Assembly: GCA_902363045.1 (NCBI GenBank)
Contig: CABIYX010000016.1
Span: 1-62,024, forward strand
Reading direction: 5' to 3'
DNA: 62,024 bases
Source: Clostridiales bacterium
Lineage (GTDB): Bacteria > Bacillota > Clostridia > Oscillospirales > Oscillospiraceae
A model generated the notes under the pieces. The model searched no databases and was not told where the DNA came from. It saw nothing but the letters and a program-made list of their open reading frames with translations. The stretch's first letter is position 1. Each line of letters begins with the position of its first letter. The translations under genes and the position numbers were made by a program. Positions 41,066-49,415 of the stretch are shown here, in pieces.

Positions 41066-42130
41066 ATGGATCATATTGCAAAAATCGCCGCCCAGCTGCC
41101 GGAGTATGGCCTGGATGCCATGCTGGTCACCAGCGCCCCCGGCGAACGCTACGCGGTGGGCTTTGAGGGGGAGGGCTGGGTCCTGGTGAGCCGGGAGGGG
41201 GCTCATTACTCCACCGACGGGCGGTACATCGAGGCGGCCCGGAAGCAGGTGACCGGGACAGAGATTGTGCTGGCAGAGCGGGGGCGGAGCCATCTGGACC
41301 TGGCCCGGGAGGAGATCCGTCGCCGGGGGCTGAAGCGGGTTGGATTTGAGAGCGGCCAGGTGAGCGTGGATGAGCTGGAACGCTGGAAGGGCGCCCTTCC
41401 CTGTGAGCTGGCGCCCGCCCAGGGCCTGCTGGACGGGCTGCGGTCCGCCAAGGATGAGGAGGAGCTGGACCGGATGCGCCAGGCCCAGCGCATCACCGAC
41501 GAGGCGTTTCGAGAGCTCCTGAACTTCATCCGCCCGGGGCTGACGGAGCGGGATGTGGCCGCCCGGCTGGTGTATGAACTGCTGCGCCGGGGCGGGCGGA
41601 AGGTGTCCTTTGATCCCATTGTAGCTGCGGGGGCCAACGGCTCCATGCCCCATGCGGTGCCGGGAGAGACGGTGATCCAGCCCGGGATGTTTGTGACCAT
41701 GGATTTCGGCTGTGTCTATGAGGGCTACTGCTCCGACATGACCCGGACGGTGGCGGTGGGCCAGCCCACTGAGGAGATGGAGCGGGTCTACCACACTGTG
41801 CTGGAGGCCCAGCGGGCGGGGATCGCCGCCGCCCGGGCCGGCGTCACGGGGAGCGAGGTGGACCGGGCGGCCCGACAGGTGATCCAGCAGGCGGGCTATG
41901 GGGCGTTTTTCTCCCACAGCTTCGGCCACTCCCTGGGCCTGGAGATCCACGAGTCCCCCAACGCTTCCCCCAGCGAGCAGAGCGTCCTTCCCACCGGTGC
42001 GGTGATCTCCGCCGAGCCTGGGATCTATCTGCCCGGCCGCTTCGGGGTGCGGATCGAGGATGTCCTGGTGCTGCGTGAGGGGGGCTGCGAGGACATCACC
42101 CATTCGCCAAAAAACCTGATTGTGCTCTGA
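41066..42130 (+). CDS. Xaa-Pro aminopeptidase (M24B)
   Basis: A 354-aa metallopeptidase that removes N-terminal residues preceding proline. It has a creatinase-like N-terminal domain (to about 125) and a pita-bread catalytic domain. Metal ligands are visible: D in VTMDFGC, D in YCSDMTRT, H in FGHSLGLEIHE, E in SAEPGIY and E in RIEDVL. The start is at 41066 after AGGAGAGG. It sits directly upstream of efp, an arrangement common in Firmicutes; both relate to proline handling. Confidence 0.95.
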   Translation: MDHIAKIAAQLPEYGLDAMLVTSAPGERYAVGFEGEGWVLVSREGAHYSTDGRYIEAARKQVTGTEIVLAERGRSHLDLAREEIRRRGLKRVGFESGQVSVDELERWKGALPCELAPAQGLLDGLRSAKDEEELDRMRQAQRITDEAFRELLNFIRPGLTERDVAARLVYELLRRGGRKVSFDPIVAAGANGSMPHAVPGETVIQPGMFVTMDFGCVYEGYCSDMTRTVAVGQPTEEMERVYHTVLEAQRAGIAAARAGVTGSEVDRAARQVIQQAGYGAFFSHSFGHSLGLEIHESPNASPSEQSVLPTGAVISAEPGIYLPGRFGVRIEDVLVLREGGCEDITHSPKNLIVL

Positions 42131-42156
42131 TTTCCCGTATATTTTCCGAAACCCCC

Positions 42157-42185
42157 TTGTCAAACGGGGGAAAAAAGGGTAAAAT
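42157..42185 (+). promoter_or_regulatory. Promoter of efp
   Basis: TTGTCA (42157-42162), 17-bp spacer, TAAAAT (42180-42185). efp can thus be made independently of the peptidase gene. Confidence 0.8.
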
Positions 42186-42221
42186 AAATCAGTTCATTAA
42201 AAACAATGGAGGATGATTCCT

Positions 42222-42791
42222 ATGGCAATGATTTCCGCCAGTGATTTCCGCAACGGCGTGACCTTTGAGATGGACGGCAAGGTCATGCAGGTCGTCGAGT
42301 TCCAGCACGTCAAGCCCGGCAAGGGCGCCGCCTTCGTCCGCACCAAGATGAAGAACATCATTACCGGCGGTGTGACGGAGACCTCCTTCAACCCCACCGC
42401 CAAGTTTGAGCAGGCCTTCGTGGAGCGCAAGGACATGGAGTACAGCTATAATGACGGCGATCTGTACTACTTCATGGATATGGAGACCTTTGATATGCTG
42501 CCCATCAGCAAGGATCTGCTGGGCGACGCCTTCCGCTTTGTGAAGGAAAACATGAGCTGCAAGGTCATGTCCTACAAGGGCAGCGTGTTCGGCGTGGAGC
42601 CCCCCAACTTCGTGGATCTGGAGGTCACTGAGACCGATCCTGGCTTCAAGGGCGACACCGCCACCAATGTGACCAAGCCCGCCATCGTGGAGACCGGGGC
42701 CGAGATCAAGGTCCCCCTGTTCATCAACCCCGGCGACCGGATCAAGATCGACACCCGTACCGGCGAGTATCTGGAGCGCTGCAAGGGCTGA
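42222..42791 (+). CDS. efp: Elongation factor P
   Basis: A 189-aa protein that relieves ribosome stalling at polyproline. It has the KOW-like N-terminal domain with the modifiable loop [11 protein letters not shown]34 at the tip, and two OB domains (ending [20 protein letters not shown]). The start at 42222 follows GGAGG with 8-nt spacing. No EF-P modification gene is seen in the window. Confidence 0.97.
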   Translation: MAMISASDFRNGVTFEMDGKVMQVVEFQHVKPGKGAAFVRTKMKNIITGGVTETSFNPTAKFEQAFVERKDMEYSYNDGDLYYFMDMETFDMLPISKDLLGDAFRFVKENMSCKVMSYKGSVFGVEPPNFVDLEVTETDPGFKGDTATNVTKPAIVETGAEIKVPLFINPGDRIKIDTRTGEYLERCKG

Positions 42792-42795
42792 GTAA

Positions 42796-42970
42796 AGCCG
42801 ACGAAGCGAAACGAAGCTTCGCATAACGTTCTTTGCCCCGAATTTCTTCGGGGACAGGGAGCGGCGGGATATAGAGCAGCTGATCTCAGCTGTACGGTAT
42901 CCAAAGCTGTCGAGGCGAAACGAAGTTTCGCAATAAGTTCTTTGTCCCGCTTTCTTACAAGAAAGCGGGA
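42796..42970. repeat. Two diverged copies of a hairpin-rich intergenic repeat
   Basis: Copy A (42796-42856) and copy B (42905-42970) share GCGAAACGAAG, TTCGCA and GTTCTTTG blocks, each ending in a hairpin (CCCCGAA...TTCGGGG; CCCGCTTTCTT...AAGAAAGCGGG). They occupy most of the spacer between efp and the next gene. Confidence 0.75.
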
Positions 42971-43018
42971 AGGAAAGCTGTTTGTTTAGAGAGGCTTCGC
43001 CTCAGAAAGGAGCAAATT

Positions 43019-43414
43019 ATGACCATTTCCGAGAAAGTCGCCTATTTGAAGGGCCTGGCAGAGGGCCTGAATCTGGACGTGGACAAGTCCAAGGAGGGCA
43101 AGCTCATCTCCGTCATGATCGGGATCCTGGAGGAGATCGGTCTGTCCATCGAGGATCTGGAGGAGAACGCTCTGGCTCTGGGCGAGGAGATCGACGTTCT
43201 CTCCGATGACCTGGCTGATGTGGAGTCCGTGGTGTTCGACGAGGACGGGGACGACGGGGACTACTTCGAGGTGGAGTGCCCCAACTGTGAGGAGCCCATC
43301 CTCATCGATGACGAGGCCCTGGCGGCCGGCGAGGTGCAGTGCCCCAACTGTGAGACCCGCTTTGCCCTGGACCTGAGCGACGACACGGTGGACGCCGACG
43401 AGGACACGGAGTGA
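43019..43414 (+). CDS. CD1247-type protein with zinc ribbon
   Basis: A 131-aa acidic protein. The N-terminal helix pair (EKVAYLKGLAEGLNLD, EGKLISVMIGILEEIG) is that of the CD1247 N-terminal domain family of Clostridia. The C-terminus has two CPNC knuckles (ECPNCEEP, QCPNCETR) forming a zinc ribbon. Function is unknown; a nucleic-acid or protein adaptor is plausible. RBS is AAAGGAG. Confidence 0.85.
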   Translation: MTISEKVAYLKGLAEGLNLDVDKSKEGKLISVMIGILEEIGLSIEDLEENALALGEEIDVLSDDLADVESVVFDEDGDDGDYFEVECPNCEEPILIDDEALAAGEVQCPNCETRFALDLSDDTVDADEDTE

Positions 43415-43442
43415 TCCAATGCGGCCTTCGGACATAAGCAAA

Positions 43443-43487
43443 TGCTCCCCCGGCACAGTTTGCGCTGTGCCGGGGGAGCACTTTTGT
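43443..43487. terminator. Bidirectional terminator
   Basis: A perfect 15-bp stem (43443-43457 with 43466-43480), followed by CTTTTGT, between convergent genes. Confidence 0.9.
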
Positions 43488-43494
43488 CTATATT

Positions 43495-44403
43495 TTAACA
43501 GCCAAGATATGGGGACTCCTCAGGCGTCAAAATCAGTTCACAAGTGCAGTTCTGATACCGCTCCTGGGCCGCGGCATTGATGTCCGCCGCCGCATGGGAG
43601 AGGTCGGACACTGCCAGACTGCCGCACTCGATCTGAAAATAGATGGCAATCCAGAGGTGGCGGCCCGTTCGTGTGATGTCGAAAAAGACAGGAATAAAGC
43701 GGTGCTCGGCCAGGATCGGTTGGCACAGGGCCTTGATCTCCTCCATAAGTGTCTCATCAGGAGAGAACAGAAAGATGTCCCGGATGGCGCTCCAGAGGAC
43801 CTTGATGCTCTCTGGGAGCATAAAGACCATGACCAGTACGGCGACAACAGGATCGAAGTAGGGGGAGAGAAAGGCCAGCGGGGTGCGCTCCAGAGTAAGG
43901 GAGAGGAGAAAGGCGAGGGCCATTCCCAGACTGTAAATAATGTCCAGCTTCCACCCCAAAAGCTCTGTGGTAATGGTAGGGGAAGATGTATTTTTGCTGA
44001 ATCGTTTCATTATGGTGAAAATCACAATGCTTGCCGCTCCCAGAGAGAGTTGAAAAAGGGCGACCTGGACATTGTTTACCGGATTTCCACCGGTCAGGGC
44101 AGAGCCGATCACATCGGCAGAGATCCCAAACGTGACAGACAGCATCATCACGCCCTTGATGATGACAAAGATGGACTCCACCTGAAAATAGCCGTACGGG
44201 TGCTTTTCCGACATGGGCTTGTGAAACAGCGGCGTCAGAAAGAGCAGCAGTGCGATGAATACCAGCTCTGACATATCATATACCGCGTCGGTAAGGGCGG
44301 AATGGGAACGGCTGTATATGGAAAAAATAAATTCGGCGATGGCGAAGGCCAGGCCGGAGAGAAACGAGATCCGCAGGATCCGTTTTTCATTGCGTTCGGT
44401 CAT
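43495..44403 (-). CDS. Cation diffusion facilitator (CDF) transporter
   Basis: A 302-aa metal efflux protein with six membrane helices and a cytoplasmic C-terminal domain. Metal-site Asp residues are in HSALTDAVYD (TM2) and in the WKLDIIYS segment of TM5. The substrate is probably Zn, Mn, Fe or another divalent cation. The start is chosen at 44403 (MTERNE), with GAAAGG upstream; a TTG start at 44430 is less likely. Base use is more AT-rich than the neighbours, hinting at a different origin. Confidence 0.88.
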   Translation of the reverse strand: MTERNEKRILRISFLSGLAFAIAEFIFSIYSRSHSALTDAVYDMSELVFIALLLFLTPLFHKPMSEKHPYGYFQVESIFVIIKGVMMLSVTFGISADVIGSALTGGNPVNNVQVALFQLSLGAASIVIFTIMKRFSKNTSSPTITTELLGWKLDIIYSLGMALAFLLSLTLERTPLAFLSPYFDPVVAVLVMVFMLPESIKVLWSAIRDIFLFSPDETLMEEIKALCQPILAEHRFIPVFFDITRTGRHLWIAIYFQIECGSLAVSDLSHAAADINAAAQERYQNCTCELILTPEESPYLGC

Positions 44404-44493
44404 GGATGGATGCTGCCTTTCTAAGTTCAAACTTTTGTTTTTTGTGTGAAGTAAAGCCGTGCGGCCAGGACACAGCGGTAGACAGTATGCAAT

Positions 44494-44522
44494 ATTATAT
44501 CTGATTTTCCTGCCTGTTTCAA
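44494..44522 (-). promoter_or_regulatory. Promoter of the CDF gene
   Basis: Minus strand: TTGAAA (44517-44522), 17-bp spacer, consensus TATAAT (44494-44499). Confidence 0.85.
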
Positions 44523-44578
44523 GCGAAGAAGCACCCCGGGATCTTCCTCACGGGGCAGAAACTGGCCGCTCTTTCTCT

Positions 44579-44608
44579 GTATGGCGGTTGGAGAGACGCT
44601 CCATACTA
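44579..44608 (+). promoter_or_regulatory. Candidate sigma-G/F (forespore) promoter of the lipoprotein gene
   Basis: GTATG (44579-44583), 18-bp spacer, CATACTA (44602-44608), fitting the forespore consensus GHATR-N18-CATNMTA. No sigma-A promoter is apparent in this spacer on the plus strand. Confidence 0.5.
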
Positions 44609-44666
44609 AGCGGCGGATGGGACGTCCGCACAGAGAAATACAGAGAGTGAGTGGGAGGAGAACGCG

Positions 44667-45071
44667 ATGCAAGGGAGAACAGCTGTGCTGGGCCTGGCGG
44701 CAGTCCTGACCCTGACACTGACGTCCTGTGGGGTCCGCAGTGAGGCGGACCGGGGGACGGAGACAGGCCGGCTGCGGAGCAGCCAGGCGGAGCAGGACAT
44801 GGTCCGGAACGGCCGGACCATGCTGGAGGACGGGAGCTACTACGCCGGAACAGACGGCGCGGTGGACCGCGTCCGGCCAGAGCATGAGAGTGAGTGGGAA
44901 AAGCTGGGCCAAGACCTGCGGGACGGCTGGGACCATTTGATGAACGGAACGGAAGAGGCTGTGGACCAGACCGGACGGGCCGCGAAACGGGCGGGCCAGG
45001 GCGCCAAGGATGCGGCGGAGGACGCTGGGCGGGGCCTGAAGGAGGCCGGCCGGGATCTGACCGGAAAGTAA
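44667..45071 (+). CDS. Small lipoprotein, possibly sporulation-related
   Basis: A 134-aa protein with a lipobox LTSC at residues 18-21, so Cys21 should be lipidated. The mature part is highly charged and helical, ending in an Ala/Gly/Lys-rich repeat (AAKRAGQGAKDAAEDAGRGL) like late-embryogenesis or YhcN-type sporulation lipoproteins. GGAGG precedes the start. A forespore-type promoter upstream supports a spore role. Function is unknown. Confidence 0.75.
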   Translation: MQGRTAVLGLAAVLTLTLTSCGVRSEADRGTETGRLRSSQAEQDMVRNGRTMLEDGSYYAGTDGAVDRVRPEHESEWEKLGQDLRDGWDHLMNGTEEAVDQTGRAAKRAGQGAKDAAEDAGRGLKEAGRDLTGK

Positions 45072-45100
45072 CCTGCGCCGGATCAGGGTGCAGCAGCGCT

Positions 45101-45142
45101 TTTGAGCCAGCCGCCTGCCAGGGAGCGGGCGGCTGGCTCAAA
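45101..45142 (+). terminator. Strong hairpin after the lipoprotein gene
   Basis: A perfect 15-bp stem (45101-45115 with 45128-45142). The stem begins with TTT and ends with AAA, and there is no T-run after it, so termination is likely but not certain. Confidence 0.55.
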
Positions 45143-45212
45143 TCTGCTCCGGAGGGCCGCTTTGTCCAGAAAACCCGCCTTCCCGCCCGGTATTTTTCAT
45201 CACTTTCCCATC

Positions 45213-45241
45213 TAGCAAAATGGGGCCTGTACGAGTATGAT
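45213..45241 (+). promoter_or_regulatory. Weak candidate promoter of pyruvate kinase
   Basis: TAGCAA (45213-45218), 17-bp spacer, TATGAT (45236-45241). Confidence 0.35.
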
Positions 45242-45294
45242 TAAAGTGTGAAAGAAGAAAGAATCAAAGAGCTTTCCCGTAGGAGGAATGAAAT

Positions 45295-46731
45295 ATGATG
45301 TTAAGAAAAACGAAAATTATCTGCACCCTGGGTCCCGCTGTGGACAACGAGGATATGATCCGCGCCCTGATCCGCACCGGCATGAACGCGGCCCGTTTCA
45401 ACTTTTCCCATGGCAGCCATGAGGAGCATCTGAACCGCCTGAACCTGCTCAAGTCGGTACGGGACTCCATGGGCCGCCCGGTGGCATCCATCCTGGATAC
45501 CAAGGGCCCGGAGATCCGCATTCGGAGTTTTGAGACCAAGTCTATCTCTCTGGAGGCAGGCGATCTCTTTACCCTGACCACCCGCGAGGTGCAGGGGAAC
45601 GTGAACCTGGTCTCCGTCACCTATCCTGAACTCCATAAAGAGGTATCCGCAGGCCAGGAGATCCTCATTGACGACGGCCTGGTGGCTCTGAAGGTAGAGA
45701 AGATCGATGGACAGGACATCCGCTGCACCGTGGAGAATGGCGGCACCCTCTCTGCCAACAAGAGCATCAATATCCCCGGCGTACATATCCATCTGCCTGC
45801 CCTGACGGAGAAGGATGTGAGCGACATCCAGTTCGGCGTGGAGAACGATTTCGACTTCATTGCCGCTTCCTTTGTCCGCCGGGCCGCTGATGTTCAGGCG
45901 GTGCGGGAGGTACTGGACCGCTTCGGCGGCCAGGAGATCCGCATCATCGCCAAGATCGAGAATCAGGAGGGCGTGGACAACATCGACGAGATCCTGGAGG
46001 CCGCCGACGGCATCATGGTGGCCCGGGGTGACCTGGGGGTGGAGATCCCCGCCGCCAAGGTGCCCATCCTCCAGAAGCAGATCATCCGAAAGGGGCTTCA
46101 GGCGGGCAAGCCTGTGATCACTGCCACCCAGATGCTGGACTCCATGATGCGCAACCCCAGGCCCACCCGGGCGGAGGTGTCCGATGTGGCCAATGCGGTG
46201 TTCGACGGCACCAGCTGCGTCATGCTCTCCGGCGAGACCGCCGGCGGCAAGTATCCCCTGGAGGCACTGACCGCCATGGTGAGCATCGTGGAGGAGGCGG
46301 AGCAGTCCATTCACTACTGGCGGCAGTTTGAAAAGCGCCGTGTGATCCCCGCCTCCAATATCAACGACGCCATCACCCACACCTGCTGCCTGACGGCCAA
46401 GGACCTGGAGGCCAAGGCCATCCTGGCGGCCACCAACTCCGGCCGGACTGCCCGGATGATCTGCCGCTTCCGGCCCGCCTGTCCGGTGGCTGCCCTGACC
46501 ATGCACGAGAAGGTCCGCCGCCAGCTGGCCATCTGCTGGGGCGTTATCCCATTCCTCACCGGAGAGGTCACATCCACTGACCGGATCTTCTCCCTCTCCG
46601 CGGAGGTGGCGCTGAAGGAGCGGCTGGTGCAGAATGGGGACACGGTGGTCATTACCGCCGGGGTCCCGCTGGGTAAGAGCGGTTCCACCAACCTGATCAA
46701 GGCGGCGATCGTAAACGAAGAGCTGATGTGA
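45295..46731 (+). CDS. pyk: Pyruvate kinase
   Basis: A 478-aa enzyme making pyruvate and ATP from phosphoenolpyruvate. Motifs include KIICTLGPA, NFSHG, DTKGPEIR, IIAKIENQEGVDNIDEI with the catalytic Lys, VARGDLGVEI and ATQMLDSMM. It has the A, B and C domains only, without the extra C-terminal PEP-utiliser domain found in Bacillus. The start at 45295 follows AGGAGG; ATG 45298 is equally possible. It has its own terminator. Confidence 0.97.
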   Translation: MMLRKTKIICTLGPAVDNEDMIRALIRTGMNAARFNFSHGSHEEHLNRLNLLKSVRDSMGRPVASILDTKGPEIRIRSFETKSISLEAGDLFTLTTREVQGNVNLVSVTYPELHKEVSAGQEILIDDGLVALKVEKIDGQDIRCTVENGGTLSANKSINIPGVHIHLPALTEKDVSDIQFGVENDFDFIAASFVRRAADVQAVREVLDRFGGQEIRIIAKIENQEGVDNIDEILEAADGIMVARGDLGVEIPAAKVPILQKQIIRKGLQAGKPVITATQMLDSMMRNPRPTRAEVSDVANAVFDGTSCVMLSGETAGGKYPLEALTAMVSIVEEAEQSIHYWRQFEKRRVIPASNINDAITHTCCLTAKDLEAKAILAATNSGRTARMICRFRPACPVAALTMHEKVRRQLAICWGVIPFLTGEVTSTDRIFSLSAEVALKERLVQNGDTVVITAGVPLGKSGSTNLIKAAIVNEELM

Positions 46732-46747
46732 TCCATCACAAAACGGA

Positions 46748-46786
46748 TACCCTCCCACGGAGACAGAGCTGTGGGAGGGTATTTTC
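46748..46786 (+). terminator. Terminator of pyruvate kinase
   Basis: A perfect 11-bp stem TACCCTCCCAC/GTGGGAGGGTA (46748-46758 with 46771-46781), then TTTTC. Confidence 0.9.
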
Positions 46787-46806
46787 ATAAAATGAAGCGG
46801 TTTTGA

Positions 46807-46835
46807 TTGCCTGGATGGGGGAAGAATGGTACAAT
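46807..46835 (+). promoter_or_regulatory. Promoter of the DUF308-Smr pair
   Basis: TTGCCT (46807-46812), 17-bp spacer ending TGG, TACAAT (46830-46835). Confidence 0.7.
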
Positions 46836-46887
46836 CAAAGAAAAGACAGCTGGAAGATCCGGCAAAAGCCGGAGATAGGAGGAGACC

Positions 46888-47481
46888 ATGAAAAGTATTT
46901 TGCGGGAGCAGCGGAGAAGCAGCATCGTCGCCGCGGCGGTCACAATCCTGCTGGGGCTGATGCTGGTGCTGGTACCCAACCGGTCCATCCGGTTTTTGTG
47001 CGGCCTGCTGGGGACCGCTCTGCTGGTGACGGGGCTGATCTATATCCTGGGGTGGTTCGCCAAGCGGAGGGACGGGTTCCCCGTCTGGTTCCTGATCCCG
47101 GGGCTGCTGCTGGCGGCCCTGGGACTGTGGCTGCTGAGCAGCCCGGCGTCGGTGATTGTTCTGATCCAGTTCAGCTTTGCGGCGGTGCTGCTGTTCCACG
47201 GAGTCATCGATCTTCAGGGTGCGGTGAGCCTCATGCGGCAGGGCTGGCCCCGGTGGTGGATCGATCTGGCCCTGGCCGTCCTGACCCTGGTATTGGGAGG
47301 GGTGGTTCTGTTCAATCCCTTTGGCACCATGGAGGCCCTTACCATTCTCATCGGCCTGTCTCTGGTATACGACGGGATCAGTGATCTGGTGCTGATCCAC
47401 CGGCTGAGCCGGGCCTTCCAGGAGGCGGAGCGCCGCTGGGACGTGATCGAGACGGAGGGGTGGAGCCGTGATGACGAATAA
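46888..47481 (+). CDS. DUF308 (HdeD-like) membrane protein
   Basis: A 197-aa protein with six predicted helices in three pairs, the DUF308/HdeD pattern (AAAVTILLGLMLVLVPN, FAAVLLFHGVIDLQGA, VLGGVVLFNPFG). The C-terminal tail is charged. E. coli HdeD contributes to acid resistance; the role in Firmicutes is unknown. It overlaps the next gene by about 14 nt. Confidence 0.88.
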   Translation: MKSILREQRRSSIVAAAVTILLGLMLVLVPNRSIRFLCGLLGTALLVTGLIYILGWFAKRRDGFPVWFLIPGLLLAALGLWLLSSPASVIVLIQFSFAAVLLFHGVIDLQGAVSLMRQGWPRWWIDLALAVLTLVLGGVVLFNPFGTMEALTILIGLSLVYDGISDLVLIHRLSRAFQEAERRWDVIETEGWSRDDE

Positions 47482-47818
47482 GCTTCGGGAAGTGGATTTG
47501 GAGCGGGGGATGCCCACCGTGCGGGCCGCCCTCCAGCAGTTGACCTTTGAGCTGCGGCGCAGCCGCAGCCTGGGCTGTGCCGCCGTGAAGCTGATCCACG
47601 GCTACGGCTCCTCCGGAAAGGGAGGGCGCATCCGGGTGGAGGCCCGGGCCTGCCTGATCCGGATGAAGGAGCGGGGAGAGCTGCGGGATGTGATCCCGGG
47701 GGAAGAGTTCACCATCTTTGAGCCCCGGACCCTGGCCGCCTTCCAGCGGTGTCCCGGCCTGCGGCGGGACCCAGATCTGGAGCGGCACAACAATGGGATC
47801 ACCGTAGTAGTATTATAA
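47468..47818 (+). CDS. Smr-domain protein
   Basis: A 116-aa protein consisting of a small MutS-related (Smr) domain: VDLERGMPTVRAALQQLTFEL, then VKLIHGYGSSGKGGRI, the conserved HGxGxGxL-like loop. Stand-alone Smr domains are nucleases or RNA-binding factors. The frame opens with GTG at 47468 immediately followed by ATG at 47471; GGAGGGG lies upstream. Confidence 0.83.
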   Translation: MMTNKLREVDLERGMPTVRAALQQLTFELRRSRSLGCAAVKLIHGYGSSGKGGRIRVEARACLIRMKERGELRDVIPGEEFTIFEPRTLAAFQRCPGLRRDPDLERHNNGITVVVL

Positions 47819-47830
47819 AAAGAAGAAAAA

Positions 47831-47873
47831 AGCACGCCCTCTGTCCCCGGGATTCGGAGACAGAGGGCGTGCT
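47831..47873. terminator. Bidirectional terminator
   Basis: A perfect 15-bp stem (47831-47845 with 47859-47873) between convergent genes; A-run before it gives a T-run on the minus strand. Confidence 0.88.
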
Positions 47874-47881
47874 TGGTATCT

Positions 47882-48202
47882 TTAAGCGAGGAGGTCAAAC
47901 AGACTGCCCCACAGATAGTCCAGGTCCTCGAAACGGGTGTCCGGGGACAGAAGGAACAGGGCGCAGTCTCCGTCCAGGCGGGCGCGGACACCCGCTGAGG
48001 CGGCCAGACGCTCCAGCACCTGGGCGGTATCGTGCCCGGGAAATCGGGCGCGGACCGTGCCGGCAGCCTCATCGGCGGAGAGGACCTCCGGCCCGCCGGG
48101 GCCGAAGTCCAGCAGCCGGGCCCGGAGATGCCGGGTCAGACGGGCAACACGGGCCTCAGAGCCCGGGGCGCGGTTGGAATGGGTCAGGTCGATCTGTCTC
48201 AT
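47882..48202 (-). CDS. Small protein resembling a PLP-enzyme C-terminal subdomain
   Basis: A 106-aa protein that overlaps the upstream stop by 4 nt (ATGA). The segment VLERLAASAGVRARLDGDCALFLLSP resembles the small C-terminal subdomain of class V aminotransferases/cysteine desulfurases, but the large PLP-binding domain is absent. It may be a detached remnant or a coincidental pattern. It is last in the ecf-linked minus-strand run and has a terminator. Confidence 0.5.
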   Translation of the reverse strand: MRQIDLTHSNRAPGSEARVARLTRHLRARLLDFGPGGPEVLSADEAAGTVRARFPGHDTAQVLERLAASAGVRARLDGDCALFLLSPDTRFEDLDYLWGSLFDLLA

Positions 48203-49371
48203 AGTCTGGTCTCCAATGGGACGCTGACAGGGTAGGACCGGGAGCCCAGCCGCTGGAGCAGGGTGGGCAGGATCCGGGCTGATTCTGTACCGGCGTCCAA
48301 GGTCAAATAGGCGCTGCCCCGGCGGCTTCCGATCTTGCGGATCACCGTATTGGCGTGGGAGGAGGCCGAGGCGCGGCTGCCGGCGGGAATGGCGTTTACC
48401 GTCTCGTTCCAGCAGACCCAGCCCTCCTCCTGAAGGGCGCTTCGCTGGCCCTCCGGCACCAGGGCCAGGGCGGTGCGGACATAGCCCACCCGCTCCAGGG
48501 TGCGGCTGCCCTCCTCCAGAAGGCGGCGGGTGGCGGCGGCGGTCTCTCCCTCGGCCAGCAGACCCACGCTGTGGCCGCTGCCTAAGATGCGGTAAAGCAG
48601 GTCGTCCTCCCGCTCCAGCTCATCAGGGGGGAAGAAAAACACGCCTGTTTTGTTGCTTGCGTCCAGAGCGTCCAGCACCTGGGCCAGCCCCTGGGTGTCA
48701 TCGCAGCGGAAGCCGAGATAGACCTGGGTGCCGCCGGTGTCCTCAGGCTCCTCCTGAAGCGGCGCGTCGCCCTCGGAGCTGGTGGGCGGACGGACGCCGG
48801 GTGTGGGCGGACTCTGCTGGGATTGGTTGTACTCCCGGAGATAGCGGCTGATGAGGTTGCTGGCGGCGTCCACAAAAGCAGCGTCAGAGAGACTGACGGC
48901 ACTGTTTTTGACCCGCACAATATGCCCCTCCGGGATCGAGATGACAGAGTAGGACAGGCCGAAAAAGCTGCACACCAGACCGACTGGCAGATAGGGACGG
49001 CCGTTGCGCAGGATGGCCCGGCCTTTCAGGGGAGTACCGGAGATGTAGTCATAGCTGATGCCGCGGTTGAGGTCGAAGGTCAGGATCTGCTGGGTGGTGA
49101 AGAGAGAGGCGATCCCTGTGTCCCGGTTATAGCTGAAGTTGAGGCCGAAGCCGATGCCGGTGGAATTGGTCCCGTCAAAGACGGAGTGGGGGGCATAGAG
49201 CACGCCGCCGGACCAGACCGGCATGGTGCTGTCGCTGAGCGTGATCATGCTGTCGTTGACCACAGAGAAGTAGACGTCTCCCGCCGCGGAGGCGGGACCG
49301 GACAGCCCCAGGCACAGCGCCAGAGCGCAGATCAGCGCCGGCAGGCGGCGGAGCAGCTTGCGGTGGAACAT
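48199..49371 (-). CDS. Secreted protein: copper-amine-oxidase-like N domain plus degenerate NodB-like domain
   Basis: A 390-aa exported protein with a signal peptide ending near ASAAG. Residues 30-155 resemble the copper-amine-oxidase N-terminal stalk domain used for wall association (RAILRNGRPYLPVGLVCSFFG). After a Pro/Ser linker, residues 215-390 follow the NodB polysaccharide deacetylase pattern (VYLGFRCDDTQG, GVFFFPPDELE, ILGSGHSVGLLAEGE), but TFDDG and the metal-binding HxxxH are lost, so it is probably inactive and binding only. It lies 45 bp after ecfT and may be in the same transcript. Confidence 0.72.
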   Translation of the reverse strand: MFHRKLLRRLPALICALALCLGLSGPASAAGDVYFSVVNDSMITLSDSTMPVWSGGVLYAPHSVFDGTNSTGIGFGLNFSYNRDTGIASLFTTQQILTFDLNRGISYDYISGTPLKGRAILRNGRPYLPVGLVCSFFGLSYSVISIPEGHIVRVKNSAVSLSDAAFVDAASNLISRYLREYNQSQQSPPTPGVRPPTSSEGDAPLQEEPEDTGGTQVYLGFRCDDTQGLAQVLDALDASNKTGVFFFPPDELEREDDLLYRILGSGHSVGLLAEGETAAATRRLLEEGSRTLERVGYVRTALALVPEGQRSALQEEGWVCWNETVNAIPAGSRASASSHANTVIRKIGSRRGSAYLTLDAGTESARILPTLLQRLGSRSYPVSVPLETRL

Positions 49372-49415
49372 TGTGGACCTCCTTTCTCACGGAGAAACGG
49401 GGACGGAGGCGGGAC

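Noticed and set aside
48199..49371. Active polysaccharide deacetylase
   Set aside because: The TFDDG and HxxxH motifs needed for metal binding are missing.
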